Shown: positions 35,130 through 45,443 of the stretch, piece after piece
Position numbering within the stretch: the first letter of the stretch is position 1
Layout of the letters: every line of letters begins with the position of its first letter
From: Astropecten irregularis
Taxonomy: Eukaryota > Echinodermata > Asteroidea > Paxillosida > Astropectinidae
Length of the DNA: 64,000 bases
Assembly: GCA_963971285.1 (NCBI GenBank)
Contig: OZ020246.1
Location: forward strand, 15,173,217 to 15,237,216
Direction: 5' to 3'
The notes under the pieces: model-generated
What the model saw: only the letters and a program-made list of their open reading frames with translations
Database searches by the model: none
Told to the model about the DNA's origin: nothing
Position numbers and translations under genes: made by a program

Positions 35130-35545
35130 CTGGGGGAACTACTGGGCAACTAATAGGGGCACTACTCCATACTGGGGGAACTACTGGGGGAACTACCGGG
35201 GGCACTACTTTATACTGGGGGAACTACCAGGGGGCACTACTTCATACTGGGGGAACTACTGGGGGAACTACCGGGGGGCACTACTTCATACTGGGGGAAC
35301 TACTGGGGGAACTACCGGGGGACACTACTTCATACTGGGGGAACTACCAGGGGGCACTACTTCATACTGGGGGAACTACCAGGGGGCACTACCTCATACT
35401 GGGGGATCTACCGGGGGCACTACTTCATACTGGGGGAACTACTGGGGGAACTACCAGGGGGCACTACTTCATACTGGGGGAACTACCAGGGGGCACTACC
35501 TCATACTGGGGGAACTACCGGGGGAACTACCGGGGGCACTACTCT
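35130..35545 (+). repeat. G-rich ~32-bp tandem array
   Basis: Units contain ACTGGGGGAACTACCAGGGG followed by GCACTACTTCAT, with shorter sub-units of GGGGGAACTAC. Many runs of four or five G occur on one strand. The 179-codon frame across it (YWGNYQGALLHTGG-type repeat) is an artefact. Confidence 0.9.
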
Positions 35546-36068
35546 TTGATTCTTTGCTAAAAATAACTTATCAACAACACAATTCAGCCAGGAACAAAGA
35601 ATGTTTGTAGCAGTTTCGGGGCACAAATATACAAGATTATTTAGTTTATAAGTTATTAAGTCCTCAGACCTGTTTCTACATTTATTTTTTTTTACTGAAA
35701 AGCTGTACATTTCAACTGGGAGAAAACGCAACGTTTTTATCAGTTTTCGGGGCCAAAGTATAGTATGGAATACTAAAATATAATTTTGCACAGAAATTAA
35801 AAGAAATGACCATAATTGTCAAAATCAAGTGTAATTGTTTTATTCACTACAATTCTTGTTATCAGAATCATAAAAGTAACCAAACGTACAAAGACTTCAG
35901 ATTTTGCCGAAAAATATCCCTTCTGTACATTTGGAAATCACAAATCCTGCATTCCATACCTTAATCATCAAAGTATGTACATACATGTACATGAAAGATT
36001 TATAGGCTTCAGATAACTGTTAAACACTGTTTCTTATAGCACAATGGAGGTACAGTAAAGTCCCGGGT

Positions 36069-36178
36069 TTAAAGGTAGTATCATACTTTGGTAAGAAACC
36101 AAAACAGAAATGTTCACAGATTTACGTATAACTTACAGGGTATGAAGTTAAACCGAAAATCTTTTTGATCTTTTAAAA
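36069..36178 (+). mobile_element. Family A MITE 5' fragment
   Basis: It begins TTAAAGGTAGTATCATACTT and continues through ACTTACAGGGTATGAAG, then is cut off where the SINE fragment begins at about 36180. Confidence 0.7.
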
Positions 36179-36179
36179 G

Positions 36180-36300
36180 AACTGAACGGTATTCAGGAGG
36201 TCGCTGGTTCGAATCCCGCTCCAGTCAATTTTTCTTTGTTCACTTTTCAATGAATTTAAATTCAGTCAGTTGCCGCTGTGGTTATTTGATGATTGTACTG
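36180..36300 (+). mobile_element. 5'-truncated tRNA-derived SINE
   Basis: ACGGTATTCAGGAGGTCGCT then GGTTCGAATCCCGCTCCAGTCA is the 3' half of the same tRNA-like unit as at 38667-38738. It is followed by a TTTTTCTTTGTTCAC tail and the shared CAGTCAGTTGCC and TTATTTGATGATT segment. Confidence 0.65.
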
Positions 36301-36793
36301 AATTAGACACAGCAGAAGTTCAACGTTTTAAGGGGGTCTCAGTGTGGTATGCATTCTGAACTCAAGAACAATAAGACCTCTTAAATGAGGTTCACCAGCT
36401 TGATAAAGGCTAGCAGTCTGCAGTTAAAATGTCGCTACTTTCCAGCGAACATCATGAACCACTCAACTATTGTTTGGGTTACCAGTACATAAAATACTGT
36501 GAGGTGAGCAGTAAACACAAGAGAGAGTAGAGTTGAAAATGAAACAAAAAACCTTTGCATTAAGACAAATGATTAAACAAGTACTGACATACATGCAGTT
36601 AACTTAAAATGGGAAAATGTTGGCAGATTTGAACAATCGCTAAACTGGTCTGGTCAGCCAACAAATTAAAAAGTTAAAAGAAAAAGTCTACATGAATAGT
36701 GACTTGATCGATGATTAACATTCATGTGTGTGTGTTTTCCCATCAAATAAAAGAGATTAATTAAAAACTTCATGGAAATAAAAACTGCAAGTA

Positions 36794-36880
36794 CAGTGGA
36801 ACACCACTATAACGAACACGCTGGAATCCACAGAAATTGTCTGTTATAGTGGTCATTCGTTAAAGTGCCTAAACATTGTA
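36794..36880. mobile_element. pogo/Tigger-type transposon end
   Basis: A TA dinucleotide is followed by CAGTGGAACACCACTATAAC, typical of the terminal repeats of pogo-related elements, with a partly inverted GTTATAGTGGTCATTCGTTA inside. The partner end was not found, so this may be a relic of the element that carried the nearby CENP-B-like ORF. Confidence 0.45.
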
Positions 36881-37331
36881 CACACAAATTGGGAGCCAAG
36901 GATGATGTTCTTCGGTATAGGAAAATGTTCTTGTTTCTTGTTCCACAGACACGCACACAAATTCAAAATTACTGCACCTGTAAGACGGCTTCAAATCGTC
37001 TACGCACGGAGAATGCGGAGCTAGCCCTCTAGTAATTTTTAATATAGCTCTATGGGCGATCCACTGTAATGATAGATGGTATAATCCCATTACAGAACAG
37101 GAGACACCATACACATGATAAATCCTACCTACCATGATGGATATATACGTATTCTTGATACACACAAGTTTCTTCCACTACATTATCTGTTGCCATACTA
37201 ATGAGACAACCCCCATCCCACAATTTTTGTCTGTATAGAGTGTCAGAGGAACTGCCACTCTTGCATCGGGCTTGTCAGCCACATCCAACGCTGTTCCAAA
37301 ACCAGACCAAAATCCAAGAACGCAGAACCTT

Positions 37332-37453
37332 TGGGCCTGTTTGTTTAACACACGGGATCCCAAATCTACGAATCCACATCCCATGTAGGATACGCTAAAA
37401 TGGGATTCGAATCAGTAGAATCCGTGATCTTGTGTGTAAAACAAACAGGCCCA
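37332..37453. mobile_element. 122-bp MITE with TGGGCCTGTTTGTTT termini, copy 1
   Basis: TGGGCCTGTTTGTTTAACAC and AAAACAAACAGGCCCA are inverted ends. The interior CATGTAGGATACGCTAAAAT is nearly identical to the copy at 57417-57531. Confidence 0.75.
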
Positions 37454-37719
37454 TAGTCTTTTGAGACTGAAGGATGGCACACACACCAATGAGGCACATA
37501 ACTTTGACGGTAGTACTTTAACCAAAACAAAATTAATTTCTAGTGACTTTCTTGGTGAGAGCTCCTAAGATGAGAGCATCGTTCCACACAATATGCAATA
37601 TCATTGGATATTCCATCAAAACACACAACCTGTCTTCATTTCTGCCAGTGTACATGAACAGGATAGAAGAGCCATTGTCCTGTAAGGCATGAAACTGCAA
37701 ATATCGTCAGCATCATTCG

Positions 37720-38514
37720 TCACTCAGAAGTTGTGATAGTTACTGTGATACCAACAGACATATCAGGGTCTGAATTGGGATCTACAGTGAAATCGTCTAG
37801 AGGGCTGGAGGACCCCTGCCGCGTCTCCAGCTGGTCCTCAGGCTTGACCTTTATATCAAGCTCTGACGGTGAAAGTATTTCCGGCTGCATGTGAAGCTCT
37901 AGGTCTTGTTTCTGCTGAGGGTCTGGGATCAGTTCTGTTTCAGCAATCACGTCCACCTGAACATCGTTTGAAGCTTGGGGTGGTGACTCCGCTTCAACAT
38001 CAACCTCAGACTCCGACTCTGATTCAGCCTCAGAATCAAAGTCTGACTCAGACTCACTGCCCGAATCGGACTCATAAACTGCGATCATGGAGTTGAGGGC
38101 TTCATACTCCGTGGTGGGCTTAGCCAACTTGTCCAGGCCGTCCAACTTTTGGTTGCTGGTGACTATCTTGACCCTTGGATTTCTCTTGAGAAACTGTCGA
38201 TACCACTTGTTGCCAGGCATGTTCTTCTTATTTTTCAGCATGGTCGTACGCTTGTCCTTGTCCAGGATCTTCTTGACGGTCTTCAGGAGTTTATGTTTAT
38301 TGAAGCCGAAGCCTCGCTGTGCCATGCTGATGACCCAATCTGCCAGCATCTGTTCCTCAGCTCTAGTTAGGATGGTAGGTGGACCACTTCTCCGGCCTAG
38401 CTCAACTCGGCCGGACACTCGGTCAGCTAGGGTGGACCGTTTCACACCCCATTTCTCCGCAGCCTTCCGTATGGTCATATTCCGTTCTATCACATCTTCA
38501 ACTGCTCCGGTCAT
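37720..38514 (-). CDS. CENP-B/pogo-like DNA-binding protein without transposase core
   Basis: This frame gives 264 residues from the ATG at 38514; seven further open codons precede it. Residues ~1-50 form a psq-type helix-turn-helix (ERNMTIRKAAEKWGVKRSTL). Residues ~55-120 form a CENP-B/Tc5-type second DNA-binding helix region (PTILTRAEEQMLADWV, then MPGNKWYRQFLKRNP). The C-terminal ~110 residues are acidic Ser/Glu/Asp repeats, where pogo-family proteins would carry a DDE nuclease domain. It therefore binds DNA by family rule but cannot transpose. A possible acceptor (CATGCAG) lies just upstream on this strand, so the frame may be a 3' exon. It could be a domesticated regulator or a truncated transposon; the intact frame favours some constraint or recent loss. 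Confidence 0.6.
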   Translation of the reverse strand: MTGAVEDVIERNMTIRKAAEKWGVKRSTLADRVSGRVELGRRSGPPTILTRAEEQMLADWVISMAQRGFGFNKHKLLKTVKKILDKDKRTTMLKNKKNMPGNKWYRQFLKRNPRVKIVTSNQKLDGLDKLAKPTTEYEALNSMIAVYESDSGSESESDFDSEAESESESEVDVEAESPPQASNDVQVDVIAETELIPDPQQKQDLELHMQPEILSPSELDIKVKPEDQLETRQGSSSPLDDFTVDPNSDPDMSVGITVTITTSE

Positions 38515-38640
38515 GATTTTGAATCTTTTATCCAAGTCGGCCGACCTGCATGCGACATGAGAAATTTGTCAAAAGACAAAGTTAATACCTCCAAGCAACA
38601 GATAAAATAAACAAGAAGTTGCGCATTTGCATTTTAAAAT

Positions 38641-38806
38641 CATTTAAAAGGGAACAAAGAAAAAATGACTGGAGCGGGATTTGAACTGGCGACCTCCTGA
38701 ATACCGTACAGGTGCTCTACCAACTGAGCCATCCAGCCCTACTACGTTGGTGGTGTTCCCAATAGTCAATATTCTTTGTTCAGTCAGTTTCCCCTTTATT
38801 TGATGA
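38641..38806 (-). mobile_element. Complete tRNA-derived SINE with 14-bp target duplication
   Basis: Identical TTGCATTTTAAAAT copies at 38627-38640 and 38807-38820 flank the element. It contains a tRNA-like unit on the minus strand, a TTTTTTCTTTGTTCCC tail, and at its other end the CAGTCAGTTTCCCC plus TTATTTGATGATT segment seen also at about 36262 and 44703. Confidence 0.85.
38667..38738 (-). tRNA. tRNA-like unit of the SINE (pseudo-tRNA)
   Basis: The 72-nt unit folds as a cloverleaf on the minus strand. Acceptor GGCTGGA pairs with TCCAGTC, D-arm GCTC pairs with GAGC, and the T-loop is TTCAAAT. The anticodon loop ACGGTAT has C instead of T at position 33, and the T-stem has mismatches. Inside a SINE with target duplications this is a tRNA-derived promoter region, not a functional tRNA gene. 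Confidence 0.5.
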
Positions 38807-39351
38807 TTGCATTTTAAAATGTTGACAGACTGCACTCAAAACTACAGCTGGTGTGGCATCACACAGAATTTAAAATTTAGGCCAAAATTAAGTACAGTTG
38901 GTACGAGACTTTGTGCTAGACTAATGCACCTTGAGGGAGTCATGTCTACCTAAGCCTGTGCACTACAGACAATTGAAACAAATTGCATTCTTGGACTGAT
39001 TTTATACAGATTTTGTGCAAGCAGCTTGTACATAACCAAGCTCATTGGAAATTTGTTCTAAGTTTAAAGCCCTAGTCCAACGAGGATGGGAAATCCAAAA
39101 TTGAGGCTTATCTCTAAAGATATTATGTCAATAAAGACACGGAAGAAAGAAAATGCTGTACTTTTTCCACTGTATGTTACAAAAAAAACGCCACGAAAAA
39201 GTAAGGCCTGCCGACGAGAGCTCATCGAAAAACTTGTTTGCCACGCCTCTCATTTGCATATTATGAATTACGACCTGGTACCTGGTCATGACAGGTACTT
39301 GTTCAGCTAGCCGGCCGCAGCACATAACGCGTAGCGTGGTGTACAATGTAC

Positions 39352-39380
39352 TATACTGTACTGTACTGTACTGTACTGTA
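39352..39380 (+). repeat. CTGTA microsatellite
   Basis: Five or more CTGTA units run in a row (ACTGTACTGTACTGTACTGT), ending at ACATGTGG. Confidence 0.8.
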
Positions 39381-40074
39381 CATGTGGGCCTACATTACAC
39401 CTTTTCTACAGATATTTTTCACAAATAAACCACACACGGCGATGGATAGTGACACTTTTTATCTGATGTTCGTGTGCAGCCACCTACAACTCAATTACGC
39501 GGCATTCTCTTCAATGACATGGCCGTCATGTACATTGTACATACGTAATCACAGTGACAAAGAAACTTGACAAGATTTGACACCAATTTAGTCTGAAACA
39601 CTTGTATAGAATAGAACTAATAATAATTAGTTGGCTCTTTAATTAAAGAAAACTCAGAAGGACAGGTAGCAAGGTCGCCAAGGTAGTAGGAGACCATAGT
39701 AGAATATGACTTGTGCAAACGAAAGTTATAAATGTAAACGTAGACATTTCGGTTTCACAAAGTATATAAACAAGCGTGCGCGTAAAAATATAGGAACAGA
39801 ACGCTAGGAAAAAGGATATACATGTACCGGTAATCGGTTTCACGAGGTAGCATGCAAATGTGTGCTACTTCGAAGAGTCAGACCAAACCGGCCAAACCAA
39901 GCTGGCCATGAGATGATGGGAACAAATGATGCAGCCTTAGAAGGAGGCTGCCTCGCATCGCCCAGTCAAGAAAAGAAGCCACTCCGCTACCGTTAGCAAC
40001 TGACAGAGACCGAGACAAGCCAATCATTGTAAATATTGCATTTGTAAAATAAAAGTCTACTTATTTTGTTTCAG
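39381..40074. other. Non-coding spacer
   Basis: No exon or recognisable repeat is supported here. The last bases, TTATTTTGTTTCAG, form a good splice acceptor for the zinc-finger relic that follows. Confidence 0.4.
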
Positions 40075-40330
40075 GTTCACAAGACCAGGACAACATGGAT
40101 GTGAAGAAGATGCTCAATAACGGTCAAAGACGCAGGACCCAAAAGCACTCGTTTACTGCAACCGTTGCACCTGCAACTTTACACAGAGGCAAGTCTGGCA
40201 CAACACAACCAGCAGAATCATGGCCTGAAGTTGTTTGCTTGGTGTGGGGCATGCTCCTTTAAAGTCCAACTGATAGGATAAATCTCTGTTGCCACTACCA
40301 CCAGGAGCACCCGACCCGAGTCAGGGAGGT
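40075..40330 (+). pseudogene. Decayed C2H2 zinc-finger exon
   Basis: After the acceptor at 40074 the sequence reads ALVYCNRCTCNFTQRQVWHN in one frame. After a one-base shift it reads NQQNHGLKLFAWCGACSF, and later CHYHQEH. Together these make about one and a half C2H2 fingers broken by a frameshift and stops. It is a relic of an exon or retrocopy of a zinc-finger gene; close kinship to the 10-19 kb gene is not evident. Confidence 0.5.
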
Positions 40331-40650
40331 CGACGGCATTGCACGTTGATGCACCGAGGTGAATGCCAACGTAGTGCAGGCGCTAAGGAGCAGCATAAGG
40401 GACATTATTGGTATACAGAGGCGACCGCTCACAGAGGAAGCGCTTAATGAGCAGCTCTAAGAGGCATTGAGGCACGGAGGCAACTGCCCACACAGTGTAA
40501 AAGCTATGGAGCAGCAAAAGGGGTGTTGACGCAAAGCTAGGCGACTAACCACAGAGGAAGTGCATAAGGGGTAGCTACAGTGTATAAGAGGCTATAATAT
40601 CATTCATACAGTGTATGAAATCTGCAGGGCTAGGAAGAGAGCTAGACTAA

Positions 40651-40931
40651 GCAGGGTTCGAAATATCCACTAGACCTTGGACCGAGTCTAGTGATTTCAG
40701 TGTCGGTCTAGTAAAGTGTGTACTGCACTAGTCCGACTGTCTAGTGATTTTGATTTCCTTGCACAATTAAAATGGTGCCTAAGTTGATGATTTTTGACAC
40801 AATATTGTATAATTACAGTTTTCTATGTACATGAATGCCGCAGGTCTAGTGAAAAAAGTTCAGGTCTAGTAAAATGCTTCACTTACTAGACCTGCTGTCC
40901 AATGCTATTTTTCACGAAATTCAAGCCCTGC
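40651..40931. mobile_element. MITE with GCAGGG(T/C)T termini
   Basis: GCAGGGTTCGAAATATCC at the left is answered by GAAATTCAAGCCCTGC at the right. The interior repeats GGTCTAGTGA and GGTCTAGTAA in both directions. The 281-bp element is non-coding. Confidence 0.6.
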
Positions 40932-41519
40932 TAAGCATTGCTGAAGATATGAAATGAAGTCTGCAATTTGGCAGGCCTGAAGGTAAAGAGGTGCATCTGC
41001 GCCATGTGTATAACAAGAAGAGAGTGGATGGGACTTCTGTAAGAATTAGAGGTTGGATGTGATGGCGTCACAGTGATTGTCCCTAATAAGTTCGGGTCGG
41101 GACCCCTCTGTTTTTACCACATGCCAGAACGACTGTGAATACCTTCCATTGCGCATGCTATGCATGTGATAAAAACATAGGGGGGTCCCAAACTTTACAA
41201 TCACCCCTAATCAATTGTGTGCGTCCTGTTTATATTAAAGTAGTGCAAGCCAATGCACAAACATTTAATATTTACTGTTTGTTATTAGTTACTAAACATG
41301 CTAAATAGTTTCAGTTCAAACAAATTTCAACACAACCTTCGACCATATGAGTTTGGCAACAGTAGCCTGAGTAGGGCCAAATAAAAAAGCAGGAATAATG
41401 GGAGACACTCTTGACTAACCATTGTTAATCTCAAGAGGGCGCGCTTCACCAGTCTCAGGAAAAGTGCGTCGAATGAATATTCGTCGTAAACACAACCGTC
41501 ATAAAATAATCGCATTAAA

Positions 41520-41684
41520 ATGTCTGGTACATACTGTGCAGTGCCCAGTTGTGGTCGCAGGGGAGGACATGAGTTCCTAAGAACAAACAAATGCAGAATC
41601 TGTGGAGATTTGCCATCAAAAGGGGTGGCCGACAGCAAACAACATTGTGTTTTGTGCACAAAGTTGTTACTTTGTCAAGCGTGA
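41520..41684 (+). CDS. 54-codon cysteine-rich ORF, uncertain
   Basis: ATG TCT at 41520 opens a frame with seven cysteines in pairs: CAVPSC, CRIC, CVLC and a final LLLC, ending in TGA at 41682. The spacing CxxC-x14-CxxC-x5-C resembles a zinc-binding knuckle such as the C-terminal domain of piggyBac transposases, but no catalytic region precedes it. It could be an exon fragment, a microprotein or chance. Confidence 0.25.
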   Translation: MSGTYCAVPSCGRRGGHEFLRTNKCRICGDLPSKGVADSKQHCVLCTKLLLCQA

Positions 41685-41754
41685 TCTGAGCACATTATTC
41701 CTAGCCAAACATAAGAATTTCAACTCACGTTGTGTTTTAGGGGATTAAATTTGG

Positions 41755-43801
41755 GGTGGGAGGTAGTTGCGATGATCGTAACCCTAGGTCTGACATGGGG
41801 ACTGGGACCTTAGGGTTACGACACTTTGTTAATAAAAAGTGATCGAAACACTTTTTGGCCAAGTTCTGAAATAGAATTGTCCTTAATTTTCCACTTTCCA
41901 AAATCCCAACACAAAATCTGACTACATGGATCTGATTGGTACTTATCAATGAGTCATATAAAACCACTTTGAACATTGAAAGATCATTTTCTGCAGAAAA
42001 AATGACCCAAAACTTACCGAAGGTGTCGAGATTCCCTCCGTTCGCCGTCAATCGGCCATTTTGAATAGTGTGCAGTGTGCCATCTCGACCAAATTACGTC
42101 ATGCGAAATGCCGTTTTGGCTGTTCCACCTTTCAAACTCAAACTCACAGCCCTATGGAGGGCTCGTATCACGTGTGCTCGCATGATACAGTGTGTGAGCG
42201 TGTCCATACTCCATATAAACCGTACGGCCGCCGAGCAGCACGTACAGCATGCTCGGTGTATTGGGTTAAAAAAAAATTACAGGTTATAGAATTGACCAGA
42301 CCCCTCAAAACACCCTATACGTGTGCCGAAACTGCCGAATTAAGTTTATTTTTCGCGGCTCATGACAGGTGAAGAAAAACGTATACGGCGTGATTTTTTT
42401 TCCGACCAACACCGACATCGAACACATGCGAAAATACGGTTCATGGAGGAAGAAATGGAGTGTATTTTTTTTGGAATACACGATATGTATGCGTTATATC
42501 GTTGCGAGATCTAAATATAAAAATTCTGATCGACCGTCCTTCCAAAGTACCGCAAATCGCAGGCTCATCAGCTTATAAATCTTATACTTGAATTTCACTC
42601 AGTTATTTTGTTCAATTGGCCAAGTAGAAACACTTTTTTCATAATTATACTTAATCTAAAAAAATTTCGTGAAATCCTTCCGAAACCGACCGACGACGAT
42701 CGCATTAAATTAAGACGTAAAAACATTGCCCACATCACACCGCAGAGACAGACAGCCTGGTATCCGCGTGCGTGAGTAATAGCTACAGTTTCAAAGCAAA
42801 CGTACATTGTGTACGTGCACCAGCGAAAGTCTCAATCACGGTACAGTTTAATACACGTACGTGCCGTGGGCTTGAAATGAAGTGAATGTTGCGCTCGGTC
42901 GGAAGGGCTACCTGTTTGGATCGCGGCCGGGTTCGTTCCACCGTTACGGACGGTGGCTCACGGCCGGCCGGCTCGGTACAGATTTGCAGTAAGAAATGGT
43001 GGTTTTTCCGATGGAATATTCCGGTGATATTTTTACGAATATGTTCTTACTGTCCTACCGGGTATGATCATTTTGGGTGTAATTGAAGACCGGATATATT
43101 TTGCAGTCCACCGTTAATTCCGACCACTAAGCGATCTGTGATAAGGTGGATGACCTTTTTATTTCTGTTTGATCATGGATTGGGTCGGCGCCGAGTTTGT
43201 GACTTGCTAACATTTTGTCTGTTTGCGGGACCATTCGTAAAGGAAATCATTTGAAAATCTTAGCAATTTCCTTCAGTTCATGATGAAAGATTTGAATTGT
43301 CAGCGGCAGCTTGACATGGGCAAAAAAAACCTCCTCCATACTGTATGTGATATGCGTGTACACGGTATCACAGCGCACGTGTTATTCTGGGAACACCCTC
43401 CATAGGGCTGTGAGTTTGAGTTTGAAAGGTGGAACAGCCAAAACGGCATTGCGCATGACGTAATTTGGTCGAGATGGCACACTGCGCACTATTCAAAATG
43501 GCCGATTGAGGCGAACGGAGGGAATCTCGACACCTTCGGTAAGTTTTGGGTTATTTTTTCTGCAGAAAATGATCTTTCAATGTTCAAAGTGGTTTTATAT
43601 GACTCATTGATAAGTACCAATCAGATCCATGTAGTCAGATTTTGTGTTGGGATTTTGGAAAGTGGAAAATTAAGGACAATTCTATTTCAGAACTTGGCCA
43701 AAAAGTGTTTCGATCACTTTTTATTAACAAAGTGTCGTAACCCTAAGGTCCCAGTCCCCATGTCAGACCTAGGGTTACGATCATCGCAACTAGGTGGGAG
43801 G
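41755..43801. mobile_element. Long-inverted-repeat DNA transposon with 9-bp target duplication
   Basis: The 2,029-bp element (41764-43792) is flanked by perfect 9-bp duplications GGTGGGAGG at 41755-41763 and 43793-43801. Its ends TAGTTGCGATGATCGTAACC and the exact inverse begin arms of about 450 bp (to ~42215 and from ~43335). A 9-bp duplication with long inverted repeats fits Mutator-like elements. The ~1.1-kb centre has no transposase, so it is non-autonomous. The short frames in the two arms are the same sequence read twice. Confidence 0.88.
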
Positions 43802-43974
43802 CAACATGAAGCGAAATATGAATTGTAAACTACCAGAGTTTAATGTTCACAGCATTTTCCTGCGACATTTGGAAAGTTTTTGGACAATCGCCGTACTTAA
43901 AGCGTGTACAAAAGTTTTCAGGAGAACGGTAGTTTGCTGCCCTCTATTGACAGGCCGCTCCAAAAGTCTCCCAT

Positions 43975-44072
43975 TGCAGAATACCCCGCCACTCAACAAA
44001 AGCAATGTGCACAAATGTACGACAATGTACACAACTTCAATGAGGGAGAGGTGAGTGGCGGGGTATTCTGCA
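43975..44072. repeat. 98-bp hairpin
   Basis: TGCAGAATACCCCGCCACTC and GAGTGGCGGGGTATTCTGCA are perfect 20-bp inverses around a short loop containing CAATGTGCACAAATGTACGA. It is probably a very small palindromic MITE. Confidence 0.75.
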
Positions 44073-44702
44073 AATGAGCGCAAAATGAAAATTTTCTTCA
44101 CTTAAGTCCTAACGTTAGGCCTAGTGTAAGACGGGGTGATATTGCAAACCAATCCAATGGCAATGTAGGCCTACATGAATGATGCCGGTCACTGAAAAGT
44201 GCATGAACGGCAGGAGTAATACACAAAAACAATTCTCACCAGTTTTTTCTCTTCTTCTTGATATTCTTGCTCTTCTTTGATGTTCTAACGTTAGAAGACG
44301 ATGCATCATATTCAACAGTACTCTTTGACTTGCGTTTGCGCTTTCCCATGGCGAAAATTTACGAGAATTTGGTGCTCGACAGTGCTCAAAACAACCACAC
44401 AAACATCCAATGTTGAATAGAAATGGTATGGTACCAATATAAGTCGACAAGTTCCATATGTTATGCACGAGAACGAGATGGTAACCAGACTTTCTCTATA
44501 GCGCCCTCCATAGTCGGCCTGTGTACAGGCGCTCCATAAGTTTTCCCGCGCCGCTGAAAAACAATACAATTTTCAAGTTGAACTATTTTAGGTTCCACAT
44601 CGAGCACAAAAACGTCTTCATCTCAAATACCAATGACTTGAGAATTTAAAAGGATTTTATCCAAATTTGATATTGATGTTAAAATATTTACATAAATTAA
44701 TA

Positions 44703-44760
44703 AAGTCAGTCAGTTTCCCTTGTGGTTATTTGAAGAATTAACTCATTGAATTTTGGTATT
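44703..44760 (+). repeat. Shared SINE-associated segment
   Basis: GTCAGTCAGTTTCCCTTGTG followed by GTTATTTGAAGAATTA matches the segment joined to the tRNA units at about 36262 and 38780, and weakly 60640. No tRNA part is present here. Confidence 0.45.
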
Positions 44761-45084
44761 TCTTGGGAAATATGACCGGATTAGTTTTTATATATAATTA
44801 TAAAGTGATACTTTATAAGATTTTAGGGTTAAAAAGTAAAGAGGAGGACATTTCCAAAAAGGGGTAAAGGAAAAAGGAATAGAAAAGAAACATAAAAGGA
44901 AGCGAAAAGTAACAAAAATGGCTCAAAACCAGTACTAGTCCAAGCAACATTTACCTCACGGTAAATTGCACCAAAAGTAAATGTTTCAATCAACTTGAAA
45001 CTGTTAAGTAAAAGAATATCGAGTACATGTATTGGTCAAAGAAAACAAATCTGAATTGTTTGGGTAAACCCATGGTCTCCCAAC
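44761..45084. other. Non-coding AT-rich spacer
   Basis: Nothing recognisable is seen here: AT-rich sequence with A-rich runs and no supported exon. Confidence 0.4.
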
Positions 45085-45443
45085 AAGGTAATAATCATAC
45101 TTTGGTTTTTGTCAAAGAAATACAGATTTATGGGCACAAATATCAAGGAAGATACAGTAACAGTCATCTGTGAACACTTTCGGTCCCACACGGTGACACT
45201 TTTTGACAAACAGTGAAAAAATTCCACAATATTTTAAAGATCTTTTCACCGTTATTTTCTATCCTTAAAAAATCAAAACAATTTTGGGTCATTGGTTTGA
45301 CTCTTTTCTTGATAAATACAGCATTTCAGGCAAAACAAATTAAAGGTATATTTCTTCCATCAGGATCTCTATACCCTGTAAGTTATGGGTAAATCTGTGA
45401 AAAATAATGTTTCGGAATGATAACGAAGTATGATACTACCTTT
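45085..45443 (-). mobile_element. Family A MITE, reverse orientation
   Basis: It runs from AAGGTAATAATCATACTTTG to AAGTATGATACTACCTTT, with the internal modules of the 483-type copies reversed (AACAGTCATCTGTGAA). Clean TTAA flanks are lost. Confidence 0.7.

Noticed and set aside
35021..35560. 179-codon plus-strand ORF
   Set aside because: It runs through the tRNA-like head and the G-rich tandem array; repetitive translation only.
38667..38738. Functional tRNA gene
   Set aside because: It lies inside a SINE with target duplications, lacks T33 and has T-stem mismatches.
41737..42051. 104-codon minus-strand ORF repeated as a plus-strand ORF at 43580-43828
   Set aside because: The two are the same inverted-repeat arm of a transposon read twice; no family match.
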